Assembly (NCBI GenBank): GCA_009746045.1
Contig: RPFO01000085.1
Coordinates: 1-64,000, forward strand
Source: Mesostigma viride
Lineage: Eukaryota > Streptophyta > Mesostigmatophyceae > Mesostigmatales > Mesostigmataceae
Length of the DNA stretch: 64,000 bases
Reading direction: 5' to 3'
Shown here: positions 31,718 through 42,539 of the stretch, piece after piece
Layout: every line of letters begins with the position of its first letter
How positions within the stretch are numbered: position 1 is the first letter of the stretch
Position numbers and translations under genes: made by a program
Notes under the pieces: model-generated
Databases searched by the model: none
Seen by the model: the letters and a program-made list of their open reading frames with translations, nothing else
What the model was told of the DNA's origin: nothing

Positions 31718-32005
31718 GGCAGTATATTAAATTGAATTAAAATTTTAATTATAACATATCTCCGTTCGGAGTACATGTAGCACATATCCCTGAGACTTCA
31801 GGGGCATATGGCTTTTAACCGTACATTCTAGGCGCTACTCATTCCTGCAAGGGTAGGGTGTAAACTCTACACCTGCTCTGGGTGCACAAAACGCACCTGC
31901 ACCACTATGTATTTCCAGCACCTAAGGCGCGGACATAGAGGGGAAGATCATCATGGCTAAACAATGGCTAAGGCATGGCTTCTCAGCAGAGAGGAGCTCT
32001 CTGCA
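31718..32005 (-). mobile_element. ORF1-LINE 3' UTR copy, 5'-truncated
   Basis: Minus-strand copy of the copy A 3' UTR: TTAA-type tail, the CTCCGTTCGGAG hairpin (31762-31773), the ATATGCC..CCCTGAA..GGATATGTGC stretch, CACCTGCTCTGGGTGCAC and ATGGCTAAGGCATGGC. Only 3' UTR is present. Confidence 0.65.
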
Positions 32006-32616
32006 TAGGCAAAATTAAATTAAATTAAATTAAATTAAATTATAACATGCCTCCGTTGGGAGATCACGTAGCACATATTCCTGGATCGATGGGTGGGGTG
32101 GAAGGAGCCGCGTAATCGAACTAACCTAACTCGAATCTAGCTAGTCTAGAAAAATCCTAACTACCCTACTCATCAAAACGCCTCCTCCGCTTGGGGGGAG
32201 GTGGTTTGCCCACAGGGTCGGGCGTGTGAGCCTTGACAATCCTCTTCCACCGCGTCTTGTTCTGCATGGCATGCAGTCCAAAGAAGGGAGAGAGAGTGGA
32301 TGCGGTATTCAAACTGGGCTGGGACCAGTAGGTCATCCAGCAACATCTGTACGTAGTTCGCGACATGTTTCCCTACCTTTTTGGCAATGCCCTTGGGGCT
32401 AGGCCAGGTCAGAATGTGCCGCCCTGGCTGGCCAAGCCGCTGGGGGCCGGCCAGACCAAGGGCGGTGTCGACCTGGCTGGTGCGAGCAAGGTGTCCTACA
32501 AATGCTATCCTACGCTGTCTAATCTCGTCCGAAATACGAGGCATGCCCTGATACAAAGACTCTGATGACGGGCGCTTGGAAAACCCTACGTTCAGGACCT
32601 GTCGGAGCATAGGCAA
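32006..32616 (-). pseudogene. LINE ORF2 C-terminal fragment with the half-LINE 3' end
   Basis: The ORF at 32173-32616 (minus) reads MLRQVLNVGFSKR, then RISDEIRQRRIAFVGHLARTSQ. This matches the ORF2 tail of the LINE at 47300 (MLRKALNIPF..RHRRLGLAGHLARG). Downstream the 3' UTR ends in a CTCCGTTGGGAG hairpin and an AATTA tail, the same 3' end as the ORF1-only elements. The fragment is 5'-truncated. It is the best candidate for a relic of the autonomous partner of copies A-C. Confidence 0.6.
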
Positions 32617-32700
32617 AGCTTGGCTAAATTCTTAATGCATCATCCGTGGGGAGTGCCATTGTAGGCGCCCGTCCTTACGTGGGCCGGGCCCTGGCAGCCA
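32617..32700 (-). mobile_element. ORF1-LINE 3' UTR scrap
   Basis: GGCTAAATTCTTAATGCATCATCC matches the copy A 3' UTR (about 8311-8334) in the same orientation. Confidence 0.5.
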
Positions 32701-32706
32701 TGCTCG

Positions 32707-32790
32707 ACGCCGCAAGGCCCGCACCTTCAAAGAACAGCTAGTAGAGGACATGGGGGGCCTAGGCCTCTCCGTGATTTAGAACAAGATGAT
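32707..32790 (+). pseudogene. LINE ORF2 C-terminal scrap
   Basis: Plus-strand RRKARTFKEQLVEDM then GLGLSVI and a stop; homologous to 29190-29340 (minus). Confidence 0.45.
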
Positions 32791-32959
32791 CAATGGACAA
32801 GGCCAAGTGGGCCCAGGTCGTAGAGGACAAAGAACCCCCTTCCGGTGGGGAAGCGCCCGCGTTTGCAAACACGCGGGAAGCACGCCAGACAGGTACCATA
32901 GGGTAGAGAGCTTAGACTAGTAGAGCCGGCTTGATGTTGATAGATTAGACCGGTAGGTT

Positions 32960-33045
32960 TGTGTGTCCCCATCCATCCATCCATCGGGGTTAATGCTCCG
33001 TGACTCCCCAACGGGAGCACGAGTCTAATTAATTAATTAATTATA
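32960..33045 (+). mobile_element. LINE/SINE 3' end with TTAA tail
   Basis: CCATCCATCCATCCATCGGGGT, GCTCCGTGACTCCCCAACGGGAGC, ACGAGTC and a TAATTAATTAATT tail. It is the same 3' end as at 40679-40774. It directly abuts the decayed 3' end of copy C. Confidence 0.6.
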
Positions 33046-33107
33046 GGCGCACATGCGCGTTCACTAGGCGTGGGCCACGTGCTAGGCTATTATAAAGCCT
33101 GACTAAG

Positions 33108-34469
33108 CTACACTACTGTTATATTTTCCCCAGACTGAGGTTGCTGGGGTGGCAGGGGGCGCCTGCCAGGGCTTGTGGTCCTTGTGGATGACCGCCCCCC
33201 TCCAGTATAACGGTTTCCCCCCTGCGCTCTGCCGGAGCTGGAGGTAGGTCGGCCATATATAGCTCCCGTCGATCGACGCTCCAGGGTCAAGTCGTCGTCC
33301 AACGTGTAGGCAGTCCTCGAGAGCTTCTTGCGGCATTCAAGAAACAACAGCTTATCCGCCATGTACTTAAAGGTGAGGAGCACGGGGGCCGGCGGGCCAG
33401 CCTTACCCTGCGCACTAGTGAGTTGCATGGGGGTAAGAATGTCGCGCTTAAACGGTATGGCAAGAGACTCCGAGTTCTCACCTGCCGGCTGGTCGAAGTG
33501 ACGATGACATTGTGGCTGCGCTTGGTGATGTCGGCCTCCTCGCGGAGGTCGAGCGTTTGTTGCTTGAGCTGTGCCGCGATGGTGGAGGCGGTGGAGGTGG
33601 TGTGGTGCTTCAGCAGGTCCGCCCAGGTCTGGGGGGGAGCATCGCCTGCCGGGCCAGTGGGGGCTGGCTTGGCGGCAATCTCCTTCACCGCCTGGGCGGC
33701 AAGGCCTGCGGTGTTTTGCAGGCACTCGATGGCGAAAGCGTTGTCCTTGAGGCGCTGGTCGATGTCGCGGAGCTGGGCGGTGATGGCATCGGTGGTGGGG
33801 GTGGTGGCGGTGGAGGAGGCGAGGAGGGTGGAGGTGGCAGTGGAGATGGTGGAGAGGAGGGGGAGCTCGGCAGCCAGCGTGCCACCCATGGCTGCCGCAT
33901 CTGCAGCGAGGGGGGCCACGTGCTGCTCTAGGTCCGGCTGCTCTACCCTGCTGCACTAGGGTGAGCGGATGGAGGATTCGGTTAAGGTGGTGGTGAGGGG
34001 CCTGGGGGGCCAGAGCTCCTCGAGGGAGCGTCCAAGAAGGGGGAAGAGGGCGTATTGCTGAAGGTGGGGGCGGGCGGTGCTGTGGAGGGCGCTGCCGAAC
34101 GGCAATTAGAAGAAGGCATTGCGGAGCGGCCCTGGTGGTGGAGCTGCGTGCACAGTTCAATAAGCGAGTCGCGCGATCAAAAACACGTAGGCCAGGATGC
34201 GGTCGTGGTTGAGCTGACCAGTCAAAAAAGCTGGGCTGGCTGGCGTCAAAGTCGAACTCTTCCCACTTCGGCTCGGCAGGGCAACTGCGCTTGGGCTCAG
34301 GCGACGCTGCGGGCGAGGCGAGCACGGGGGGGGGGACGACCACTAGTGCTTGGCCAGTGGCACCGCTGCCTGCTGGGCCAGAGGGCGAAGCTGCAGCCGG
34401 GGCTGCAGACATATTTTCAGGGCGTAGCGCAGCCGCCAGGCTGCATTGCGTAGAGGAGCCTTTGCTCAC
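33108..34469 (-). pseudogene. LINE ORF1, copy C, frameshifted
   Basis: Third ORF1 copy (minus strand; starts MSKGSSTQCSLAAAL). The N-terminal Ala/Pro segment with SPAASPEPKR is intact. The coiled-coil part (AELPLLSTISTATSTLL, AIECLQNTAGLAAQAVKEI) lies in a different frame (33287-33919). The RRM/C-terminal part (APVLLTFKYMADKLLFLECR, YTLDDDLTLE) returns to the first frame. The Ala/His/Arg-rich bridge in the first frame is a shadow of the real one, so the single long ORF is misleading. Closest to copy B. Confidence 0.7.
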
Positions 34470-34540
34470 GTCATAATAATGCTTGTTAGCTTCGGGTAAA
34501 ATATATCAGCGTGTGCGTCTTAGACAGACGACGTGGGGAT
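34470..34540 (-). other. 5' UTR of LINE copy C
   Basis: Matches the copy B 5' UTR on the minus strand, including TAAGACGCACACGCTGATATA (34504-34524). Similarity ends near 34545. Confidence 0.55.
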
Positions 34541-34544
34541 CTTT

Positions 34545-35500
34545 TTTTTACTGACTAGGTTGTCCCCAGTTTACAAATTAACAAAATTAACAAATGAACG
34601 CCGGCGGACTACCTGCGGACTGCTCGACGCGGAGTCGCCGGGCTACAAGTTCCGTACTTTACCAAACTCAGGCTTAGAGGCCGCCGCACCAATTTTTACT
34701 TCTTTCCGTCACATGGCTTGCGTTGGGTTCATCGACGAGCATCGACGCTCATCGACGGTGCAATCTGACGGCGGAGAATAAGTTCTCCACAGCATAGCGC
34801 GACGCAAGGGCTAAGATCCGACAACGTGACATGCAAAGCTTTATACCGCATCGCTAACCGGAAATTCCGTCCAACACCGTCGTACAGTACTGCCAGTCGA
34901 CCGCACCTCTGCCTCTTAACCGTCGAATGCGCAATCGATGTAGAAAGTAGAAACGTCCCCGCGACACTTCCGCGATTTCAGTACTTTCCGTCACCCTTGA
35001 CAGTTTTCGTACAATACTACAAATTTACGCCAATAGAAACTCGCCTCCATACATATATCTCGATAGAGGCGTGCGTCTTATTTAATTTCAAGGTAACTTA
35101 CCTCTTAATTAATCTCGCCCCCCGTTGTAACACCGTCCCCCGTTGTAACACCGTCCCCCGTTGTAACACCGTCCCCCCCCCCCATAAATGCGTCCCCCCC
35201 CCGTTGTAACACCGTCCCCCCCACGTACAGCACTTTCAACCGCAGCTCTGCCTTTTAACCGTCGAATGCGCAATCGATCTAGAAAGTATCCGCGATTTCA
35301 GTACATGCCGTCACCCTTGACAGTTGTCGTACAATACTACAAATTAACGCCAATAGAAACTCGCCTCCAAACATATATCTCGATAGAGGTATGCGTCTTA
35401 TTTAATTTCAAGGTACCTCTTAATTAATCTCGGCCCCCGCCTTCCGCTAATTTGCTAATTTGCTAAATTTGCTAAAAAAGAGCCAATTTTACCCCGACGT
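34545..35500. repeat. 340-bp tandem duplication with GTTGTAACACCGTCCCCC repeats
   Basis: The unit from about 34880 to 35115 recurs at about 35220-35440 (shared CCGTCGAATGCGCAATCGAT, CACCCTTGACAGTT, ACGCCAATAGAAACTCGCCT, ATATATCTCGATAGAGG). Between them lie four copies of a GTTGTAACACCGTCCCCC unit. The whole block is flanked by near-identical CGACGTGG(G/T)GATT (34526; 35498), a possible insertion duplication. Confidence 0.65.
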
Positions 35501-35504
35501 GGTG

Positions 35505-35670
35505 ATTTCTGCAGGCTGGTCACAATACTGTGTTACAGTTGTAACCGATTATAGTAGCAGATGCGCCTGGAAAAGATGCATCGGTTGCAAGTGATCTGAC
35601 TGCATTTGGGGCTCAGACGCAAAAGTTTTGAGCTCCGCCGTCAGCCATGTCCGCTCGTGGCTTGTGGCTG
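35505..35670 (-). mobile_element. ORF1-LINE 5' UTR fragment (copy A type)
   Basis: The minus strand matches the copy A 5' UTR: ATGGCTGACGGCGGAGCTC, TGAGCCCCAAATGCAGTCAG and TATAATCGGTTACAACTG. No ORF1 follows at this junction. Confidence 0.6.
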
Positions 35671-36519
35671 CAAAAAAGCTGGGTAAACCTGCCATGAACT
35701 ACACACACAGCAGTATACGTTGCGTTAGAACTTCTGTATTTCTGTAAATGGAGGCTCCCTACCTCCCCAACAACGGGAAATTGTGTTATCTTATGTCATG
35801 TATGATACACCAGCCTCTGTGGGCAGGCCACCACCCCCCAATAGGAAATAGGAAGGGGCGTTTTGCTGAGTAGTTAGTGAGGAATTTCTAGCCTAGGTAG
35901 TTCGATTATTCAGCTGTTCCCACCTCCACCCACCCAGCATGGCATATGTGCTACACATTTCCCAACGAAGGAATGTTATAATTTAATTTAGTGTATGATA
36001 TCACTTCAAATGTCATTCGTGATGGTCTGGGCCCCCGGAGGGCCCCTCATCATTTATTAAGGTTAATGGTATACTTCTCACGTCACCATTGCCTGTTTCT
36101 AATAAAAAGTCAATCGGCCCTGACTTGAATGCCACATGTTCAGGATGGCATTGCACTGACCAGGGCCAATCCTGTTGTACCTGACAGCACAGAAGAACAA
36201 CAAGAAGCAACTATGTACTGCTAGCGTCCCCATCTAGTTAAGAAAACAAAAATAATGCTGCGTCCCCCAGCTCCTAAGTAAATACAAGTGACATTTTCCC
36301 CTAGGCCTTCTTCGGCATTTCAAACAGTCGGGGCAAATGTTCCAGACGATGGCCATTATTCCAGCCACATTTTGCAGGCACCTTCGGTAGTTTAATGTTT
36401 GTTTTGTACAAAGTCCACTCTGGGTGGAGCACTGACCTGCCCTTTGTACATAAATATGGGCGGTCGAGGCAACAAGCCCACATGGTTAGTTAGTGCATCC
36501 GCGAAATCCATCCATTCGC
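35671..36519. other. Intergenic; holds a LINE 3'-end relic
   Basis: At 35940-35998 (plus) a GGCATATGTGCTACACATTTCC stretch is followed by CCAACGAAGG and ATTTAATTTAG, a decayed ORF1-LINE 3' end. Otherwise no feature seen downstream of msrB. Confidence 0.5.
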
Positions 36520-37592
36520 TCAAGCGTCCTTGCCCTCCTCAAAGGTCAGGGCCGCTCCATTCATGCAGTACCGCCGGCGGGTGGGAGGCGGTCCATCCCG
36601 GAAGACATGCCCCAGGTGACCTTCGCACTTGGCACAGCGAACCTCAACCCTGGGGGCCCAGATCAACGAGAAGTCTGGAGCCTCAAGAACCGCAGCGTTG
36701 TTGTAAGGCTGGTAGAATGATGGCCAGCCGGTCCCACTGTTGTACTTGGTGCTGGAGCTGAATAGAGGGTTGCCACACCCTGCGCACGAGAACACGCCTG
36801 CGTGACGGGGGGAACATGCAAACCAAGTCGGAAAGCAATGTGAGTTACAACGATGGTTCGTTTGCAACCACAATACCACCCCCAAATACACATACAAATG
36901 GTGGACCCCAAGAAAGCAAGGGTCATTAAGGAGAACCAGGATGATCCAGGCAGCCTGTAGGCGCTTCCACACCAACCACTACGTTTACATTAGCATCGCA
37001 TGCTGCTCAAGCGCATAGAAGACAACATCACAACTACAAATGACAGCATGATGACAGCACAGAAGGCGGCAGAAGGACATGTTGATTACGTAAGAAGACA
37101 GCACTAAAGCTGTAGTCACTTAGGATGCTGCCACTAGTCCTAACATGCGGCAAACGTTATTGCAGGGCAGACAAGACCATGCGGACATTTGTAGCAGCAT
37201 TTACCTTTCCTCTTCTCGTTGTTCAGCGGGCTGCTGTACGGCCGCTCCGTGCCCGCACGCCGCAGCACCCGATAGGCTTCCGGGTCCAGCCGATCGCGCC
37301 ACTCCTCCTCAGGGAGCGCAAAGGACCCCACCCGCTTCTCGCTCGACTCGGCTGGGGCGGTACCCACTACGTACGTGGCGCCCAGGGCCGCCGCTCCTAC
37401 GATCGCAGCATTCAGCACGGCTCGCCTACTCGATTCAGGGCTGATCATGGGAACCGGCATTGGATCTAGGATTTGGGTGGGCGGCGGAGGGTTTGCTGGG
37501 GTGCGGTTGGTGTCCGGCGCGGTGCTCACACAACGCGCGTGCATGGGAAACTTTTGACTTCTGGGCGCGGCAGCTGGCGCCCGTCGTAGCAT
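36520..37592 (-). CDS. msrB: Peptide-methionine (R)-S-oxide reductase, organelle-targeted
   Basis: Reduces methionine-R-sulfoxide in proteins, normally with thioredoxin as donor. Exon 1 is 37592-37205 and exon 2 is 36797-36520; a 407-bp GT-AG intron (phase 1) lies between, giving 221 residues. The MsrB core starts at [22 protein letters not shown], continues across the splice (NNEKRK, then GVFSCAGCG) and ends [17 protein letters not shown]. Zn-binding CxxC pairs are CAGC and CAKC; the catalytic Cys is in RYCMN; GTGWPSF and GHLGHVF are typical. The N-terminus from [12 protein letters not shown] is a transit-like leader, followed by [20 protein letters not shown] and APAES: a twin-arginine, hydrophobic, AxA-like segment. 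An upstream ATG (37664) would add 24 residues; I prefer 37592 because the basic, Ala-rich leader starts there. The only well-supported host gene in the window. Confidence 0.9.
36798..37204 (-). other. msrB: msrB intron
   Basis: 407 bp, donor G/GTAAAT and acceptor ACGCAG/G. It lacks the GCCGGC boxes found in an intron of the transposase-like gene. Confidence 0.85.
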
Positions 37593-39949
37593 GCAGGTAC
37601 AGTTGCCACTGTGGCGTCCGCACAAAGACTGAGGGAGTGGCGAAATTGAACAAACGATGTGCATCGGAAGGGTGCAAATAAATGAGAAAAATCGCGGGCC
37701 TGCGATATGTCATGAATTGTATTTGGCGACATGGCTATACTAAATTTCGAAAAAGAGTTGAGCTTTACCCTGCTCGCTGGCTCTTTTCGAGATGGCAGCA
37801 GACAAACAACCGAAATTCGAGATGTGCGCAGGATCTGGGTATCCCACACACCTGTGAAGAAAAATTACGACAAGACGTGTCCACGGCCGCAGACGCCGCC
37901 GTTGAAATAAACGAAACCATTGGCGCCAATGCTCCAGCAACCATGACTGGCAAATGTCGAAAGTGAATGGGTTGAAATGCCAGTAATGCAAACAGAAGGC
38001 AAGCGTGCTTAGGGCAGCAGTGTGCTGGGTAGCGAGGTGCTTACCACACTGCGAGTAAACACCACCGCTGCGAAATATACAATTGCCAGCTGGGAATATC
38101 TCCGCATAACGTGGCCTAAGACAGCCACCCAGAAAAGCCGGTTTCGGTACGTCCAACCGCCGGCTCTGCCACGTCGCGCGTTTCTGGCGCGAACCGAAAG
38201 TCTGCCACGCCAAAACGGGCGAAACCCCTCCGTTACAAGTTGTCAAGCCGTTGCAAGTAACGTGGAATAGACTGAATTGAGGCAGGATAAACCCGGCTCG
38301 CTGTGGCTAACTTATATGCCGTTGCCTCTCCACTTTAGCCACTTGCCGCAGGCGTTCCTTATCAAAAAGTGACTTGTACCTATCTGTTCCTGGTTCGCTG
38401 ATGCGAGGACCGAAAACGAGGGAATAAAGCCTAGCGAAAGCTCTAGTGAATACTCCGGGGCTGAGCAAACTGAGTACGTAATATAGCCTCATTTCTTCTA
38501 TCAGCCTTTTTTTGGAACAAAGCAGCCGCGAAGATACATACTAATGAAAGAAACTGGATGGGAACGGGTTGACGCCGCCATCGCCATTCTAGACCCTAAG
38601 TAAATGCGCGGAAGGAAATCTAGAATCGCAAGATGTGACAGAGGAAACAAATCATGTATCACAAACCATGTATTCGAACTTAGCTTGTCGGTCCGGTAGT
38701 CATGTCCAAATAGGGACGTCTGCAAGGGGCATCGTCTGGGTATAGAGCTGGAGGACTTCGTTTACATGTCCGTGTAGGTTCGCTTCAACTAGTTGAGGAT
38801 ATATCAAAGAGACAACCAGCTGCGCAAGCCAGAAATCTGGAAGATATATCCGAGGTATCAACTGGTAAGAAATATGCTTGCTGTCCAAAGCTGACGAGAT
38901 AGTGCAATTTCGGGGCATCACGCCCGTTTGGCCAAAACGCCCAAACGCCCGCTGGACCGGTGTGCGCTTAGTTCTCGTGGCTGTAAAGAGAGTTATTTCG
39001 CGCCCTCTCCGTGCTGTGGTGGTTGCAGCAATACGCCAGGTGCAAGTTGCACGAAAAAGTCGCAAGATGCGGCTTAAAATTTCTAGTTTCCCTTCCTGGC
39101 CGTCAACATATCCTCAAATTGTAATGGTTTGCAAAGGATTCCTGTAGTGCAGTGTGACTGTCAGTGGTCTTTGCTTGGGGTCGGCGCAGTTGCGACAGCC
39201 ATACATAGGCATGGCAGTAGGAATCTGGCTGTAGATCGGTCTTACTTCTTTTTCACTGCAATGCACAGCTCTCAGCTTCGTCGCTTTGCCATGGCAAGCA
39301 CACACTACCACACACATTACAAGATTTGTGCTACACCACATTAAACTCTGTAAATGTGAAATGTATTTCCAGCTGTGGTTAGGTGCTTTGACAGCTACGA
39401 TACAGTAGTATTACACCAATATAGCATTCAAATTAGACATGCTTTACTTGCTGGTCGGATGCTTTACTTGCTAAGTGTACTTACGGATGCTTTACTTGCT
39501 AAGTCGGAGATAGAACTCCATTTTAGTTGTCACCCTCTTGCATTGACAAGCCCGTCGAACTAAGCAGTTGTGCTGCGGTCGGTACTTCAATGCAGCTGGC
39601 CAGCATGTGACAGGGCACAGCAAGTGGGGCAGGCTTCATGATTAGCAATGTCTAGTCCTGAGTCAATCAATTGACGTGATACACCTTGCTGAAAATTAAT
39701 TAATCTTGCTTGTGCACCAATTGTGCGTGTGCAACTGCCACGGCCAAGCCTGACCACATTCTTCGAGAGCATGTGACCCATATGTGTGTAGTTATTGTGT
39801 ATAATTAATTAATTCAAATTCATGCTGTAGCTCGGTGAAAATGTTAGAACTGCTCATGTCCACCGTTTGTATCATGTGTAGGCCGCATGCATCCGGTCCC
39901 GCTCTGTCAGCCCGGGTCTGTGCTCACCAGCAGCATTAATTTATTAATA
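37593..39949. other. Upstream of msrB; no recognised gene
   Basis: Mid-GC sequence, possibly host intergenic. The longest frame (38700-39065, minus, 121 codons, Arg/Thr-rich N-terminus) has no recognisable domain. A 20-28-bp direct repeat containing GCTTTACTTGCT occurs three times at 39439-39507. Confidence 0.5.
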
Positions 39950-39990
39950 TTAATTAATTAATAGACACGTGACTGCGTCCCAGCCGACCT
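39950..39990 (-). mobile_element. LINE 3'-end relic (minus strand)
   Basis: TAATTAATTAATAGACACGTGACTGCGTC is the reverse complement of the LINE 3' end seen at 48012-48044. Only the terminal few tens of bases remain. Confidence 0.5.
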
Positions 39991-40657
39991 CACGTCCACT
40001 GCGCTGAGGTCCAAGCGTGTGCTAGTGGCTACTTTTACAGCGACTGGAGGGCATTCTCACCACACGCTCACTGTGGTCTTGGGGTATGCAGCACGTTTAC
40101 GCGGGCCAAGATCCAAGGGAACGAGCTGCCTTTTTCAGCACCCTCAAGGCGGAAGAGGCACGCAGCCCGCCACTTTCTAGTAATGCTGATGGACCGTGGA
40201 CGCCAATGCCACGCTGCCCGTTGACACCGTGGCCGCCCAGTACGCCCCTACAGGCACGTCGTCCAGCGGTAACACGGATCTAGAGCTTTGCGGATTTGCT
40301 GGCCGAATCTGCGCCTATCGCCTGCGATGCCTCCTTCGCTCGGCCCGCTCAGCAGCTAGCCACCTTATTTGTCCCTTCGGATCGGTTGTGTGTCTCGATT
40401 ATGGCTTATGTCTGCGTGCGCCGGGCTCAGCGCCCTTCCGTTTTGGATAGATCCGAGGGGTGCATGATTCTGTCAACACGGTGGATTCGGATCACAGGCT
40501 GTTTTTTGCGCGCCACCCGTGTCCAGACTTTTTGTGATAGACTCGGCATGGACATGTGCTACACTAGACGTGACGGGCTCACACCTGGGCAGCCTCCTGG
40601 TTTGTCTGTAATAATATGGAGGCAGATGGTACGCAAGGATAGATGCCAAATCAGAAT

Positions 40658-41136
40658 ATACGCTTGGCTGATCTCGATTAATTAATTAATTAATTAATTA
40701 ATTAGACTCGTGCTCCCGTTGGGGAGTCACGGAGCATTAATTAACCCCGATGGATGGATGGATGGATGGATGGGTGATCTCGATAGTAGCGGCTACGCCC
40801 CCTTCTCAAGAAGGTTCCAGCCGTGTTCAGCCCGTCTCACGTTTCCAGACTGAACAAATCTCGAGTGGACACGTGTGTAGTACTCCTACACACACAGATC
40901 TCGAATGATTTATCTAGTACCAAATCCGAAAGGCTTGCATCACTCCCCGGAAAGGAGAACTTTTGCTGATGACTGTAGGTGTCAGTTGGCGATGCCTTAG
41001 GATCAGGAGACGTCCGTCCTATAGTCAGCAAAAGTTGGTGCGAGAGCTCCCCAGTTCGATTCCGGCCTGGATTCATTTGCAGATCGCGTTTTCCGCGGAC
41101 CGGCACTGAACGCAAATGGTTTTCACCTTTGCGGCG
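40658..41136. mobile_element. 479-bp insertion with 14-bp direct repeats
   Basis: TGCCAAATCAGAAT flanks the segment (40644-40657 and 41137-41150). Inside, at 41054-41063, is GTTCGATTCC, a pol III B-box-like sequence. It could be a SINE, but no clear A box or tRNA fold was found. Confidence 0.45.
40679..40774 (-). mobile_element. 96-bp LINE/SINE tail copy with target duplications
   Basis: TTAA repeats, then GACTCGTGCTCCCGTTGGGGAG and a GATG repeat, all in minus orientation, flanked by TGATCTCGAT at 40669-40678 and 40775-40784. One of the shortest credible retrotransposition products possible: little more than the 3' hairpin and tail. Confidence 0.75.
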
Positions 41137-41366
41137 TGCCAAATCAGAATAGATGGCAAGTAGTGATGAAGGAGACCAGGCCAAATCTGTGGGGGCTCCG
41201 CGTGTGACCGCGTATGGCATTCATAGCGATTCGGGCCGCGGTGCCCACACCCCTGTAACTAGGACCTAGATAGCTTACACCATCCATTCCATCCCATATT
41301 CCCCTCCCACTGAGGACTTATGCTCACGTGACGCAGTCACGTGTCTATTAATTAATTAATTAATTC

Positions 41367-42111
41367 GCGCGTATCAGATTGCGGTCTCCCGGCGTGAAAC
41401 CGTCGCAACAACTGGTGCCACAGCCTGACCTAAAGGTGCTCCGGCGGGTGCTGAAGGACGCTGACAAGATGTCAGCCGAGGAGCTCGCAGGCAGCCGTAA
41501 TTACGTATATACTCATATACTGGGATGAGTTCTTGGCCGCTTTTGATGCCGGGGGCATCCGACGGCAGCTACACATCATCCAACCCCCCGGCGATATTCG
41601 GCGGAACCTTCTAAAAGGCATCGCCAACAAGTATCGCCTGGCCGCCCGAGCACTCCCGCCCCTGCCACCACGTACGCCGGCCGCTTGCGGTCCACCGCCT
41701 CTGACCGGCAGATGTCGCTGCCCGGCAGATGCTCCGCCGCAACCGCGACCCCACCTGACCAAGGCCGGCCTGCAGGCCGCCGGAGAACGACGCCAAGCAG
41801 ATGGTAAAAGATTTGCGTGCTTGCCAGACGAAGCATGATGGCAAGGCGGCGTGGTTCTGATACAACGGCCTGGGCCATCCGGATGGCCTCGGCTGACCCC
41901 ACCGCCATGACGTACCAGGGGCGCCGGCCAAGCGGCTACACTGTCACCTGGGCCGCGGCCATCGTCCACGTTCTGGGGACGGCAACGCCGCCCCCGCCCT
42001 TGCATGCCCGGCACCCGCCGCCGCCGCCCGCCAGGCCGCCCAGGTAGGCGGCCCGGCCGGCCGGCCCCCCGGCTCCGCCCTCGGCCGCCACGGACTAGTA
42101 CCTGGTCCAGT
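41367..42111. other. GC-rich stretch, unassigned
   Basis: Open frames on both strands have high Ala/Pro/Arg/Gly content. One plus-strand stretch (DAGGIRRQLHIIQPPGD, ANKYRLAARALPPLPP) could be old coding sequence, but no family is recognised. Confidence 0.4.
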
Positions 42112-42475
42112 TGCAAATAAACGGAATGCGATGGAAATCAGAAAGCGCATGGAATGAACGTTCTCTTTATTGTTCTCATACGTTATTGTTGTTGTTGGAA
42201 CCTTCCTTCTCCTTCATTGCGCATAAGAACCTGTTGCGCTTGGCACCTTCATCAGTCTTGCTGAATATCCTACGTGGACATGCATTCCATGCAGTTCAGT
42301 GCATGCCGCGTGTTAGATACTTCTAGAATCCTCTAGAAGGTTCCAAGGCAAGTGCGCATATGATTGGATGATAGTCGGCTCAGTCCTCTTGACAGGACTA
42401 CACCGGCCCTAGACCAGCCGGTGATGTGGAGGCCTGGGAGACACTCTCATAATATACGTGGCATCATCCCACTGG
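42112..42475 (-). repeat. 3' LTR, outer part
   Basis: Outer 364 bp of the 3' LTR. It ends in ATCCCACTGG, duplicated at 48045-48054 by LINE insertion. Confidence 0.85.
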
Positions 42476-42539
42476 CAGTGACGACTGTCAGTGCCATCGA
42501 GTCTCCAATCTTATTGGTTTCTGCATCGACAATAATATC

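Larger units (their letters stand above)
40020..41366 (+). pseudogene. Internally deleted APE-type LINE
   Basis: The endonuclease part (LVATFTATGGHSHHT, VVLGYAARL, DANATLPVDT, then VDSDHRLFFARH) ends near 40510. It joins directly to the ORF2 C-terminus (DRLGMDMCYTRRDGLTPGQP), which in the longer copy lies more than 2 kb downstream. Reverse transcriptase is therefore missing. The 3' UTR (GCTCACGTGACGCAGTCACG) and TTAA tail (41345-41364) are intact. Interrupted by a 479-bp insertion. A 5' portion plus a 3' portion joined in frame-poor fashion could be a deletion or template switch. Confidence 0.65.

Noticed and set aside
38700-39065. 121-codon minus-strand ORF upstream of msrB
   Set aside because: No recognisable domain, ordinary length for chance, no supporting signal.
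41040-41080. tRNA gene around GTTCGATTCC
   Set aside because: The T-stem has mismatches and no acceptor partner is seen; kept only as a B-box-like site.
41472-42116. 214-codon minus-strand ORF, Gly/Arg-rich
   Set aside because: GC-rich shadow frame; composition without motifs, and competing frames are equally open.
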